DNA of 12,060 nt from an uncultured Actinomycetes bacterium (GCA_946479725.1 CAMLHB010000054.1:1-12060); one strand, 5' to 3'; shown: positions 1 through 6,300, numbered from the stretch's first letter. Numbers and translations: made by a program. Notes: generated by a model not told the origin, from the letters alone.

Positions 1-664
1 GCTGGAAGCGGTGGAGCTGGTGCTCCTCGCGGGCGAAGGCCTTGACGATGCGGATTCCGGAGACGTTCTCCTCCGCCTCCGCGGTCAGTTCGCCGATCCG
101 CTGCTGGACCTCCTGCTGGGCCGGGCGGGAGATCTGGCTGTATTTCGTCGCGGCGACGATCACGAACGGCGCCGGGATCAGCGCCACCAGCGCCAGCAGC
201 GGGTTGACGACGATCATCACCACCGCCGCCAGGGTGATCGTCAGCAGGTTCTGGGTGATGAAGATCAACCCGTAGCCGAGGAAGAAGCGGATCGACTGCA
301 GGTCGACCGTCGCCCGCGACATCAGCTGCCCCGTCTGCTGGGAATCGAAGAAGCCGAGGTCGAGCCGCTGCAGGTGGGCGTAGAACTGCTGGCGCAGGTC
401 GAATTCGACCGCCAGCGAGACCCTGCCGGCAACCACCCGCCGCACCACCGTCAGCCCCAATCGAAGGATCCCGGCGCCGACGATCGCCAGCGCCAGCGGC
501 AGCAGGTCCGGTTGGTTCCCGTCCTTGACCGCGTTGACCGCTTCGCCGATCAGCCAGGGGATCAGCACCGTCATCCCCATCGCCGCCCAGGCGAAGACCA
601 GCGAACCCCAAAGCTGCGGCCGGTAGGGACGCAGGAAACCCATCAAGCGGCGGTAGGTGCGCAC
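1..664 (-). CDS. ABC exporter, transmembrane-domain part (3' end outside window)
   Basis: Membrane half of a type I ABC exporter, the kind that normally fuses a six-helix domain to an ATPase and works as a dimer to export lipids, drugs or peptides. I translated the reverse strand directly: about 221 codons, open to the window edge. It begins MRTYRRLMGFLRPYRPQL, followed by hydrophobic segments near residues 16-35, 50-70, 125-150 and 155-175. The stretch LDLGFFDSQQTGQLMSR and the later RIVKAFAREEHQ are standard landmarks of ABC exporter membrane domains. The ATPase domain would lie beyond base 1, so Walker motifs cannot be checked. An in-frame TAG sits directly before the GTG (665-667), so the start is GTG 664 or the ATG eight codons in (643); I prefer GTG because a -10 box is placed exactly for a leaderless transcript. 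The substrate cannot be told. The family call is safe. Confidence 0.9.
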   Translation of the reverse strand, partial: MRTYRRLMGFLRPYRPQLWGSLVFAWAAMGMTVLIPWLIGEAVNAVKDGNQPDLLPLALAIVGAGILRLGLTVVRRVVAGRVSLAVEFDLRQQFYAHLQRLDLGFFDSQQTGQLMSRATVDLQSIRFFLGYGLIFITQNLLTITLAAVVMIVVNPLLALVALIPAPFVIVAATKYSQISRPAQQEVQQRIGELTAEAEENVSGIRIVKAFAREEHQLHRFQ

Positions 665-670
665 CTAGCC

Positions 671-698
671 ACTATACAAAGTGAAGTATTGACGTAAA
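671..698 (-). promoter_or_regulatory. Promoter of the ABC exporter, apparently leaderless
   Basis: On the reverse strand, TTTACG (693-698) and TATAGT (671-676) are separated by 16 bases and match the sigma-70 type -35 and -10 boxes at 4/6 and 5/6 positions. The last T of the -10 is followed by six bases and then GTG, so transcription would start on the first base of the start codon. No Shine-Dalgarno precedes the GTG, in line with a leaderless mRNA, which is common in actinobacteria. Seen: the hexamers and spacing. Inferred: the transcription start. Confidence 0.55.
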
Positions 699-719
699 GC
701 CCTCGCGGGGCGAGGGCTT
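697..719 (-). terminator. Hairpin terminator after the exported-protein gene
   Basis: A perfect 9-bp inverted repeat, AAGCCCTCG with CGAGGGCTT around a 5-base loop, lies eight bases past the stop codon of the gene at 728-1408. Read on the reverse strand, the stem runs into TTTACG, a short T tract, so it resembles an intrinsic terminator with a weak U-run. Its downstream edge overlaps the -35 box of the next gene, packing terminator and promoter together. Confidence 0.55.
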
Positions 720-727
720 GCGGATGG

Positions 728-1408
728 TTATTTGAGGCGCGCTGCGGCCTTGGCGCTGGGGACCTTGCCCTCGGGGCAGGGCTTGGGGCCATGGCCGGGG
801 CGGGGGAGGATCTGGAAGTTGGTGACGTCGTGGAACTGGGTGGTCATGCCGGAGTTCTGGGCGAGGTTGACGACGAGCCGGTAGAAGCCGGGCTGGAGGC
901 CGCGGTAGAAGATCTCCGGCCGGGTGGCGGGGGAGTAGCTGCCGGCCGAACCGATTCGCTCGGCGAGGACCCCGTTGGGGCCGGCGTAGCGGGCGTAGTC
1001 GAAGGATCTGCCGAACAGGCGGCCTTTGCCGACGGGGCTGTTGATCGCGTCCTCGAGCTTCTTCGGGTCAACGCAGTCGGGGACCCGCTTGAGGCTGAAG
1101 CGCAGGTGTCCCTCGCCGAGCTGGGGTTCGCCGCCGAAGTGGAGGGGCGCCAGCTTGAAGTTCTCGACCGCGACCTTGATCACCGCCGCATGGGTGACCT
1201 GGCGGGCGCCGTTGCGGGGGGAGATGATTTCCACGGTCGGGGCGCCGGGGACGGCGGAACTTTCCGCTTTCGCGGTGTTCTCGCCCTCAGAGCCGCCGAA
1301 GACGAGGGCGAGCGCCATGCCGATCGTGGTCAGCCCCACCGCGGCCAGGGTTGCGGTCCTCGTGCGCACGGCGGAGAAGACTACGCAGATCCGCTTTTGC
1401 GCCTGCAC
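728..1408 (-). CDS. Exported or membrane-anchored protein of unknown function, Ig-like fold likely
   Basis: 226 residues from GTG 1408. The N-terminus holds basic residues and one hydrophobic stretch at about residues 19-38 (TATLAAVGLTTIGMALALVF), a signal peptide or single anchor; there is no lipobox. A second GTG at codon 14 would give a tidier signal peptide starting MRTRTATLAAVG, and the start is unresolved. The mature part opens PTVEIISPRNGARQV, followed by KVAVENFKL and GEGHLRFSL, then a late GFYRLVVNLAQN segment. This pattern of short beta strands recalls Ig-like or DUF4399-like extracellular domains, but that is resemblance by eye only. There are two cysteines, at about 112 and near the C-terminus (PKPCPEG). 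The gene is divergent from gtrA with a 25-base gap. No catalytic motif is seen and I assign no function. Confidence 0.7.
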   Translation of the reverse strand: MQAQKRICVVFSAVRTRTATLAAVGLTTIGMALALVFGGSEGENTAKAESSAVPGAPTVEIISPRNGARQVTHAAVIKVAVENFKLAPLHFGGEPQLGEGHLRFSLKRVPDCVDPKKLEDAINSPVGKGRLFGRSFDYARYAGPNGVLAERIGSAGSYSPATRPEIFYRGLQPGFYRLVVNLAQNSGMTTQFHDVTNFQILPRPGHGPKPCPEGKVPSAKAAARLK

Positions 1409-1433
1409 TTCTCGCTAATCTGACCCGCTCGCG

Positions 1434-1859
1434 ATGTCTCCCGCCACCGAACTCGCCATCCGCATCCGCGCTGCCTCGCGCCGTCCCGCGAGCTGGTGGC
1501 AGCTGGCCAAGTTCGGGATCGTCGGCGGCTCCGGCTACCTGATCAACCTTGCCGTCTTCGCGCTCCTCGCCGGCCTCCTCGACATCCACCACATCCCCGC
1601 CGCCATCTGCGCCTTCCTGGTCGCGGTCAGCAACAACTTCTTCTGGAACCGGCACTGGACCTTCGGCCCCGGCGAGGGTCCGGCCCACTTCCAGGCCGCC
1701 CGCTTCTTCGTCGTCAGCGTCGCCTCACTGGGGATCAACCTGGTCGCCCTCGAACTGCTCCTCTCCGGCGGCCTCGGCGAGCTGGGCGCCCAAGCCGTCG
1801 CCGTCGCAGTCGCCATGCCCTTCAACTTCCTCGGGAACAAGCTCTGGGCCTTTGATTGA
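1434..1859 (+). CDS. GtrA-family small membrane protein
   Basis: 141 residues, the usual size for the GtrA/DPMS1 family, four-helix membrane proteins that act in moving or presenting polyprenyl-phosphate-linked sugars during cell-surface glycosylation. Hydrophobic segments lie at about 26-45, 53-70, 88-110 and 117-135. Family hallmarks are present: KFGIVGGSGYLINL at 26-39, NNFFWNRHWTF at 67-77 and NFLGNKLWAF at 131-140, the last ending the protein as expected. The start is ATG 1434, with no clear Shine-Dalgarno; the start of a TAATCT box at 1416-1421 would place transcription only a few bases upstream, so a very short leader is possible. No glycosyltransferase is adjacent in the window, so the sugar and acceptor are unknown. 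The family is certain; the role is known only in general terms. Confidence 0.92.
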   Translation: MSPATELAIRIRAASRRPASWWQLAKFGIVGGSGYLINLAVFALLAGLLDIHHIPAAICAFLVAVSNNFFWNRHWTFGPGEGPAHFQAARFFVVSVASLGINLVALELLLSGGLGELGAQAVAVAVAMPFNFLGNKLWAFD

Positions 1860-1908
1860 TCGTTTCCAGGATTTGGGCCCCTACAGGGGCCAAAAGGGTG
1901 GAAACGAT
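1859..1908 (+). other. 50-base stem-loop between gtrA and the LeuRS-like gene
   Basis: An imperfect hairpin begins on the last base of the gtrA stop codon. The outer arms ATCGTTTCCA (1859-1868) and TGGAAACGAT (1899-1908) pair perfectly over 10 bp. A 3x3 internal loop follows, then three A-T pairs, one mismatch and a GC stem GGCCCC/GGGGCC (1876-1881 with 1886-1891) closed by TACA. No T-run follows on either strand, so it is not a textbook intrinsic terminator. It could end gtrA transcripts by another route, stabilise their 3' end, or sit in the leader of the synthetase-like gene 33 bases downstream. Confidence 0.6.
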
Positions 1909-1941
1909 GGGCGCTAGGCGCCTCAGGCATCATTGAAAAGG

Positions 1942-4179
1942 ATGAGCGAGAAACGGTATTACGACCCGCAGGCGATTGAGGCTGCGCGGCAGGCGGCCTG
2001 GGAGCAGCGGGGAGACTTCGAGGCGCCGCAGCCGCAGGAGGGCCAGGAGCGCGTCTACGTCAAGCCGTCGAGCCCGTTCACCTCGGGCAACCTGCACATG
2101 GGCCACGTCCGCGACTACTCGATCGGCGACGCCTACTCGCGCTTCCGCCGCGGCCGCGGCGACGCCGTCCTCTTCGGCTTCGGCTTCGACGCCTTCGGGC
2201 TGCCGGCCGAGCTGGCGGCGATCGAGCGCCAGGAGCCGCCGGCCGACTGGGTGGCCGAGTGCGGCGAGCGGATGCTGGGGCAGATGAAGCGCCTTGGCTT
2301 CTCCTTCGACTACGACCGCATCTTCTACAGCTCCGACGAGAGCCAGTACCGCTGGTCCCAGTGGCTCTTCGTCACCCTGCTCGAGCACGACCTGATCTAC
2401 CGCGCCGACGCCACCGTCGACTGGTGCGACACCTGCCAGACGACCCTCGCCTCGATCCAGGTCGAGGACGGGCGCTGCTGGCGCTGCCACAACGAGGTGC
2501 GGCTGATCCGGCGCCCGACCTGGTTCCTGCGGATCACCCCCTACCTGGAGGAGAACGACCGCAACACCGAGCGGCTGGCCGAGAGCGGCAAGTGGGACGA
2601 CCTCTCGCTGGCGACCCAGCGCTACATCCTCGGCCGCAGCGACGGAGTTGAGCTGGACCTCGGCGAGGGCGAGCGGGAGCTGACCGTCTTCACGCCCCAC
2701 CGCGAGGCCGCCTCCTTGGCGAGCTTCGTCCTGCTTTCGCCGCGGCACCCCGGGGTCGAGGCCTGGGTCACCGACCCGGCGGCCCGCGAGCAACTGGAGC
2801 AGATGCGCTCTGGCGGCTGGGAGCGGAGCGCCCGCGACGCCCGCTCGGTGCCGCTGGTCGACACCGGCGCCGCGATCGCCGGCCCCGGCGGTGAGCCGCT
2901 GCCGGTCGTCGTCTCGCCGATCGTCGACGCCCGCTTCGGGCCGACCGCCGCGCTGGGCATCCCCGCCGACGACGAGGCCGACCGCGACCTCGCCGAGCGG
3001 CTTGACCGGGTCGAGGCGCCGGAGCCGGCCGAGGACGAGGGAGAGGCCCCGCCCGGCGAGCCGGTCGTCGGTGCCCGTGAGGCCACCCGCTACCGCGCCA
3101 ACGACTTCTCGATCTCCCGCCAGCGCTCCTGGGGGACCCCGATCCCGATCGTCCTCTGCGGGCAGTGCGGCCCGGTGCCGGTGCCCGAGGCCGACCTGCC
3201 GGTCGTCCTCCCGCGGGACCTCAAACCGACCGGGGAAGGGAATCCCCTGGCCGAGCGCCCGGACTTCGTCGACGTCGAGTGCCCGAAGTGCGGCGGCGCC
3301 GCCAAGCGCGAGACCGACACCCTCGACTGCCACTTCGACGCGCTCTGGCTCTGGGTCCCCGCGGCGGTCCCGCTCGACGGCCGCGCCGAGCAGATGTTCA
3401 CCCACCCCGAGCTGCAGGAGTGGCTGCCCTCCGAGCGCCTCGTCGCCGGCAACGACAGCGGCGGCTTCGTCTTCGACCAGCGGGTCGTGACCAAGGCGCT
3501 GCGGGACATCGGCCCCTTCGCCTTCATGGCCGAGGGCGAGCCGTTCGCCGGTTGCCTCTTCCACGAGATGGTGATCGCCGACGGCCGCAAGATGAGCAAG
3601 CACCTCGGCAACGTCGTCAACCCCGACGAGCTCGTCACCGAGCACGGGGCCGACACCGTCCGCCTCGCCGTCCTTTACGCGGCCGGACCGGCGAAGACGC
3701 TGAACTGGAGCGACGGCGCCGTCCGCTTCGCCAGCCGCTTCCTGCGCAACCTCTGGAACTACACGCACGAGCGGATCGCCGGGCTCGAGGGGCTGCAGTA
3801 CGACCCCGAGGCCGCCGCCGACACCGAGCACATGCGCGACCGCCTGCGTAAATGGTGCGAGAACGGGCTCGAGCGGATCACCGAGGACACCCGGCAGCTG
3901 CAGCTGCACAAGTCCGTCCGCAACATCACCCGCCTCTTCGAGCGCATCCAGGACTTCGAGAAGCGGGTGCTGAAGCGCCGCGGCCAGCTCGACCGCAGCG
4001 ACGCCGAGGCGCAGCTCTCCGCGCTCGTACTTCTGGCCCGGACGCTGGTGCCTTTCGCTCCCCACGTCGCCGAGGAGCTGCTGATCGCGGCCGGGGTGGA
4101 GGACAGCGCCGGGGCGCTGGAGCAGTGGCCGCAGACCGCCGAGATTCCGGTTGCGCCACGTGTCACTCCGGCTTCTTGA
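1942..4179 (+). CDS. Leucyl-tRNA synthetase-like class I protein with altered amino-acid pocket and no C-terminal domain
   Basis: 745 residues from ATG 1942 (a TTG at 1933 is possible; AAAAGG abuts the ATG). Order along the protein: class I signature NLHMGHVRDY at 50-59; LeuRS-type first zinc knuckle with Cys162, 165, 179, 182; CP1 insertion at about 224-390; ISRQRSWGTPIP at 391-402; second zinc knuckle Cys406, 409, 447, 450; KMSKH at 550-554 in place of KMSKS; helical anticodon-binding domain about 600-715. The overall match is clearly LeuRS (for example VEDGRCWRC, NPDELVTEHGADTVRL). Differences from working LeuRS: the pocket segment normally like GGAEHAVLHLLYAR reads VAGNDSGGFVFDQR (501-514); DTMDTFVDSSWYF reads DTLDCHFDALWLW; the editing motif TTRPDT reads TPHREA (251-256); the final VQVNGKVR-type domain is absent. 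Typical bacterial LeuRS is roughly 800-880 residues. Fold and ancestry are sure; I doubt that it charges tRNA-Leu and therefore give no leuS symbol. Confidence 0.85.
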   Translation: MSEKRYYDPQAIEAARQAAWEQRGDFEAPQPQEGQERVYVKPSSPFTSGNLHMGHVRDYSIGDAYSRFRRGRGDAVLFGFGFDAFGLPAELAAIERQEPPADWVAECGERMLGQMKRLGFSFDYDRIFYSSDESQYRWSQWLFVTLLEHDLIYRADATVDWCDTCQTTLASIQVEDGRCWRCHNEVRLIRRPTWFLRITPYLEENDRNTERLAESGKWDDLSLATQRYILGRSDGVELDLGEGERELTVFTPHREAASLASFVLLSPRHPGVEAWVTDPAAREQLEQMRSGGWERSARDARSVPLVDTGAAIAGPGGEPLPVVVSPIVDARFGPTAALGIPADDEADRDLAERLDRVEAPEPAEDEGEAPPGEPVVGAREATRYRANDFSISRQRSWGTPIPIVLCGQCGPVPVPEADLPVVLPRDLKPTGEGNPLAERPDFVDVECPKCGGAAKRETDTLDCHFDALWLWVPAAVPLDGRAEQMFTHPELQEWLPSERLVAGNDSGGFVFDQRVVTKALRDIGPFAFMAEGEPFAGCLFHEMVIADGRKMSKHLGNVVNPDELVTEHGADTVRLAVLYAAGPAKTLNWSDGAVRFASRFLRNLWNYTHERIAGLEGLQYDPEAAADTEHMRDRLRKWCENGLERITEDTRQLQLHKSVRNITRLFERIQDFEKRVLKRRGQLDRSDAEAQLSALVLLARTLVPFAPHVAEELLIAAGVEDSAGALEQWPQTAEIPVAPRVTPAS

Positions 4180-4189
4180 GGTGGCCTAC

Positions 4190-4211
4190 GCTCAATTATC
4201 GAGGATTGAGC
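4190..4211 (+). terminator. Hairpin just after the LeuRS-like gene
   Basis: GCTCAAT (4190-4196) and ATTGAGC (4205-4211) form a perfect 7-bp stem with an 8-base loop, starting 11 bases after the stop codon. The following bases CAAACACCCTTGATT contain no real T-run, so as an intrinsic terminator it is weak. Confidence 0.35.
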
Positions 4212-4427
4212 AAACACCCTTGATTGCTTGAAGTCAGTCTGTTATGAATGCACCTGCCGGGCGATCAACCGGTGAAGGAGGCGGGGCTCTCGGATATGGG
4301 AAACCGCCTTGGGGTGGCAAAGGAGGACCAATCCTGAGCCAGGATCTAAATCGTCATGACGGATCCTGGTCACGTCGGCTCGGCCGATGTCGCCCCGCCT
4401 CCCTTCACTTGCCGCGAAGCGGCGCTG
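4212..4427. other. Gene-free region rich in overlapping inverted repeats; possible structured RNA
   Basis: This gap between convergent genes holds no credible ORF. On the + strand, AGGCGG (4279-4284) can pair with CCGCCT (4304-4309), but CCGCC (4304-4308) can instead pair with GGTGG (4313-4317). Likewise CAGGAT (4340-4345) can pair back to ATCCTG (4331-4336), or forward within CCAGGATC (4339-4346) with GATCCTGG (4362-4369), whose loop carries the palindrome CGTCATGACG (4352-4361). Two further hairpins follow: 4372-4379 with 4383-4390, and GCCGC-GAA-GCGGC at 4411-4423, which may serve the reverse-strand gene. A weak promoter, TTGATT (4220-4225) and TATGAA (4243-4248) 17 bases apart, could start an RNA near 4255. 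AAAGGAGG at 4319-4326 is a perfect ribosome-site core with no start codon after it. I match it to no known RNA family. Confidence 0.4.
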
Positions 4428-4688
4428 TCAGCTCTTCGGCGCGCGCTTGACGTCGAAGCGCCGCGCTTTCGGCAGCCAGCCGATGCCCTCGCAGAGTTGG
4501 CTCGGGGTCGTCTTCAGCGCCCCGGCGAGCTTGACGATCGTCGCCATCCGCGGCTCCCGGCCGGCCCGCTCCAGCAGCGAGACCTCGGTCCGGTGCAGGT
4601 CGCACATGTAACCGAGCTCTTCCTGGGAGACCCCGGCGGCGAGGCGGGCCCTGCGGAGGTTGACGGCGAAGCGGTCCTGCGGGTTCAT
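4428..4688 (-). CDS. XRE-family helix-turn-helix regulator
   Basis: 86 residues; a small DNA-binding protein of the phage Cro/C1 (HTH_3) type made of little more than the five-helix domain. NLRRARLAAGVSQEELG at about 10-26 is the first helix and the turn into helix 2; LHRTEVSLLERAGREP at 31-46 covers the recognition helix and the conserved ERG/E-P ending; MATIVKLAGAL then TPSQL completes the fold. I chose ATG 4688 because GAAGGA stands nine bases upstream and the fold starts right after it. A 51-residue upstream extension in the same frame is low-complexity and dispensable. A short basic tail (KARRFDVKRAPKS) follows the domain. It is divergent from the threonine synthase-like gene across 212 bases, so it may regulate itself or that gene, or both; this is inference from position. 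Confidence 0.88.
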   Translation of the reverse strand: MNPQDRFAVNLRRARLAAGVSQEELGYMCDLHRTEVSLLERAGREPRMATIVKLAGALKTTPSQLCEGIGWLPKARRFDVKRAPKS

Positions 4689-4822
4689 CGCTGAAGATCC
4701 TTCATGGCTGCGGACAGAGACTCTACAGACGGCGGGCTTCAGCTCCTTGCGCGCGCCCCGGGTTTCGCTACCTTCCCGGGAGGAATCCGCTCTCGAATCC
4801 CCGTGCTTATGCGCAGAACTCG

Positions 4823-4851
4823 TTGAGCGGTGCTGGGTCATGTGTTATACC
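4823..4851 (+). promoter_or_regulatory. Extended -10 promoter of the threonine synthase-like gene
   Basis: TTGAGC (4823-4828) and TATACC (4846-4851) are 17 bases apart and match the consensus boxes at 4/6 each. TGT directly before the -10 supplies the extended -10 TGN element. Transcription would begin near 4858, leaving a leader of about 43 bases that carries the Shine-Dalgarno AAAGGAGG at 4889-4896. The spacing is good; activity is inferred. Confidence 0.5.
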
Positions 4852-4900
4852 GATGCGACCAATTGGAACCAGCCGAGGTCTCGGCGGCAAAGGAGGAGAC

Positions 4901-6214
4901 ATGAGTGACGCGGTGGATCCGCATCTCACCGAGCCCTACGGGCTCCGGACCAGCTCCTGTGCCACCGAACTCACCTGCCGCGACTGCGGCTACCGGACGC
5001 CGCTGCTGGACAAGGCCTTCAAGTGCCCCGCCTGCGGGGAAGGCCTCGACGTCGACTACGACTATGAGCTGGCGAAGAAGCGGATCTCCGAGCGTGGGCT
5101 CGAGGAGCGGCCGTGGAACATCTGGCGCTTCGAGGAGCTGCTGCCGATCCTCAACCGCCGTGCCCAGCAGCGGGTCGCCCAGTTCGCCGGTAAAACGCCG
5201 CTGATCCACGCCGAGCGGCTCGGCGCCGAGCTCGGGCTCAGCAACCTCTACCTGAAGGACGACTCGACCAACCGCCCCTCGCTCTCCTACAAGGACCGGG
5301 TGGTGGGGATGGCGATCGCCCGCCTGCTGGAGCTGGGCAAGGACGAGGTCGGCTGCGTATCCACCGGCAACGTCGGCACCGCCGTCGCCTCGCTGGCGGC
5401 CCAGGCCGGCGCTCGTCCCTACATCTTTTACCCGGGAAACATGGAGAAGGGCAAGGCGAAGGCCTGCCGGGCGATGGGCGCCCAGGTGATCCAGCTCGAC
5501 GCCAACTACGACCAGGCCAACCGCGCCTGCCGCGAGCTGGCGCTGGCCACCGGGATGGAGTTCGCCAACATCACCCTGCGCCCGTTCTACGCCGAGGGGG
5601 CGAAGACGATGGCCTTCGAGGTGGTCGAGGAGCTGGGCTGGCAGGCGCCGGACCACTTCGTGATCCCGGCCGCCGGCGGCACCCTCTCCTCGCGCGTCCA
5701 CAAGGGGCTCGTCGAGCTGGAGAAGGTCGGCCTCGCCGACACGGCTCACTCGAAGATCGACATCGCCCAGGCCAGCGGCTGCTCGCCGATCGCCACCGCG
5801 ATCACGGGAGGCGGCGAGATCGTCACCCAGACGCCGGAGACGGCGGCGCACTCGCTGGCGATCGGCGCTCCCGGCGACGGCAACCTGGTCGTCGACGCGG
5901 TTCGCTCGCGCCAAGGCTCGGCGGCGACCGCATCCGACGAGGAGATCTGGAACGCGATCGACCTGCTGGGGACGACCGAGGGGATCCTCACCGAGCCCGC
6001 CGGCGGGACCACGATCGCCTCGACCGCGCGCCTGGCGCAGGAAGGGAAGATCGCCCCCGACGAGACCGTCGTCGCGGTGATCAGCGGCAACGGCTTGAAG
6101 ACGCTGCACGAGCATCCCGAGAAGGATTGGCCCGAAGGGGTCCCCTGCGAGGTCGGTGCGATGGAGGAGATGCTGAACGACTTTCGCCAGGCAGCGGCGG
6201 CCGCGCTGCGCTGA
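4901..6214 (+). CDS. Threonine synthase-like PLP-dependent enzyme
   Basis: 437 residues. Fold-type II PLP enzyme; threonine synthase turns O-phosphohomoserine into threonine in the cytoplasm. An N-terminal zinc ribbon (Cys26, Cys29, Cys42, Cys45) of the kind found on many threonine synthases precedes the catalytic core. The PLP lysine is Lys131 in RPSLSYKDR (126-133), the phosphate-binding loop is STGNVGT (154-160), and the late SGNGLK at 395-400 matches the family's TGNGLK. The lysine motif differs from the common NPTGSFKDR form, and the glycine loop reads PAAGGTLSS, so a related beta-elimination or replacement reaction is possible. I placed the start at ATG 4901, four bases after a perfect AAAGGAGG; a longer TTG reading from 4823 would overlap the promoter. 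No homoserine kinase or dehydrogenase is adjacent. Family sure; exact reaction likely but unproved, so no symbol. Confidence 0.85.
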   Translation: MSDAVDPHLTEPYGLRTSSCATELTCRDCGYRTPLLDKAFKCPACGEGLDVDYDYELAKKRISERGLEERPWNIWRFEELLPILNRRAQQRVAQFAGKTPLIHAERLGAELGLSNLYLKDDSTNRPSLSYKDRVVGMAIARLLELGKDEVGCVSTGNVGTAVASLAAQAGARPYIFYPGNMEKGKAKACRAMGAQVIQLDANYDQANRACRELALATGMEFANITLRPFYAEGAKTMAFEVVEELGWQAPDHFVIPAAGGTLSSRVHKGLVELEKVGLADTAHSKIDIAQASGCSPIATAITGGGEIVTQTPETAAHSLAIGAPGDGNLVVDAVRSRQGSAATASDEEIWNAIDLLGTTEGILTEPAGGTTIASTARLAQEGKIAPDETVVAVISGNGLKTLHEHPEKDWPEGVPCEVGAMEEMLNDFRQAAAAALR

Positions 6215-6225
6215 GCGGAAGGGGA

Positions 6226-6262
6226 GGCGACCGGCGCGATTCCCGGCGCGCAGCCGGTCGCC
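6226..6262 (+). terminator. GC-rich hairpin after the threonine synthase-like gene
   Basis: GGCGACCGGC (6226-6235) pairs perfectly with GCCGGTCGCC (6253-6262), a 10-bp stem 11 bases beyond the stop codon. The bases that follow, CTGCCGTCCCTCATCTCC, are pyrimidine-rich but lack a T-run. Placement and stem strength favour a terminator or 3'-end stabiliser. Confidence 0.5.
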
Positions 6263-6300
6263 CTGCCGTCCCTCATCTCCCCGCCGGATCACTAGTGTGT

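Noticed and set aside
11..697. 228-residue forward frame over the ABC exporter region
   Set aside because: Arg/Gln/Asp-rich low-complexity translation; the reverse strand reads as a standard ABC membrane domain.
1930..4065. 711-residue open frame antisense to the LeuRS-like gene
   Set aside because: Composition is repetitive (Val, Gly, Ala, Asp, Arg) with no domain, and the opposite strand encodes clear synthetase motifs. Long antisense frames are expected in high-GC DNA.
4308..4330. T-box-like GGGTGGCA
   Set aside because: Lacks the full AGGGTGGNACCGCG sequence, a specifier stem and a downstream synthetase or amino-acid gene on that strand.
4290..4370. Resemblance to a c-di-GMP (GEMM) riboswitch: AAACC, GGCAAAG and CTAAA in order
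   Set aside because: The core GACGCAAAGC and the GNRA tetraloop are missing and there is no gene in sense orientation just downstream. A covariance search could overturn this.
4244..4450. 68-codon ORF in the structured gap
   Set aside because: Low-complexity Gly/Arg/Ser product, no ribosome site, runs into the antisense of the XRE gene.
4689..4841. N-terminal 51-residue extension of the XRE protein
   Set aside because: Low-complexity and polar; the internal ATG 4688 has a ribosome site and fits the family start.
4823..4900. TTG-started extension of the threonine synthase-like protein
   Set aside because: Would overlap the promoter boxes and read through the strong ribosome site of ATG 4901.
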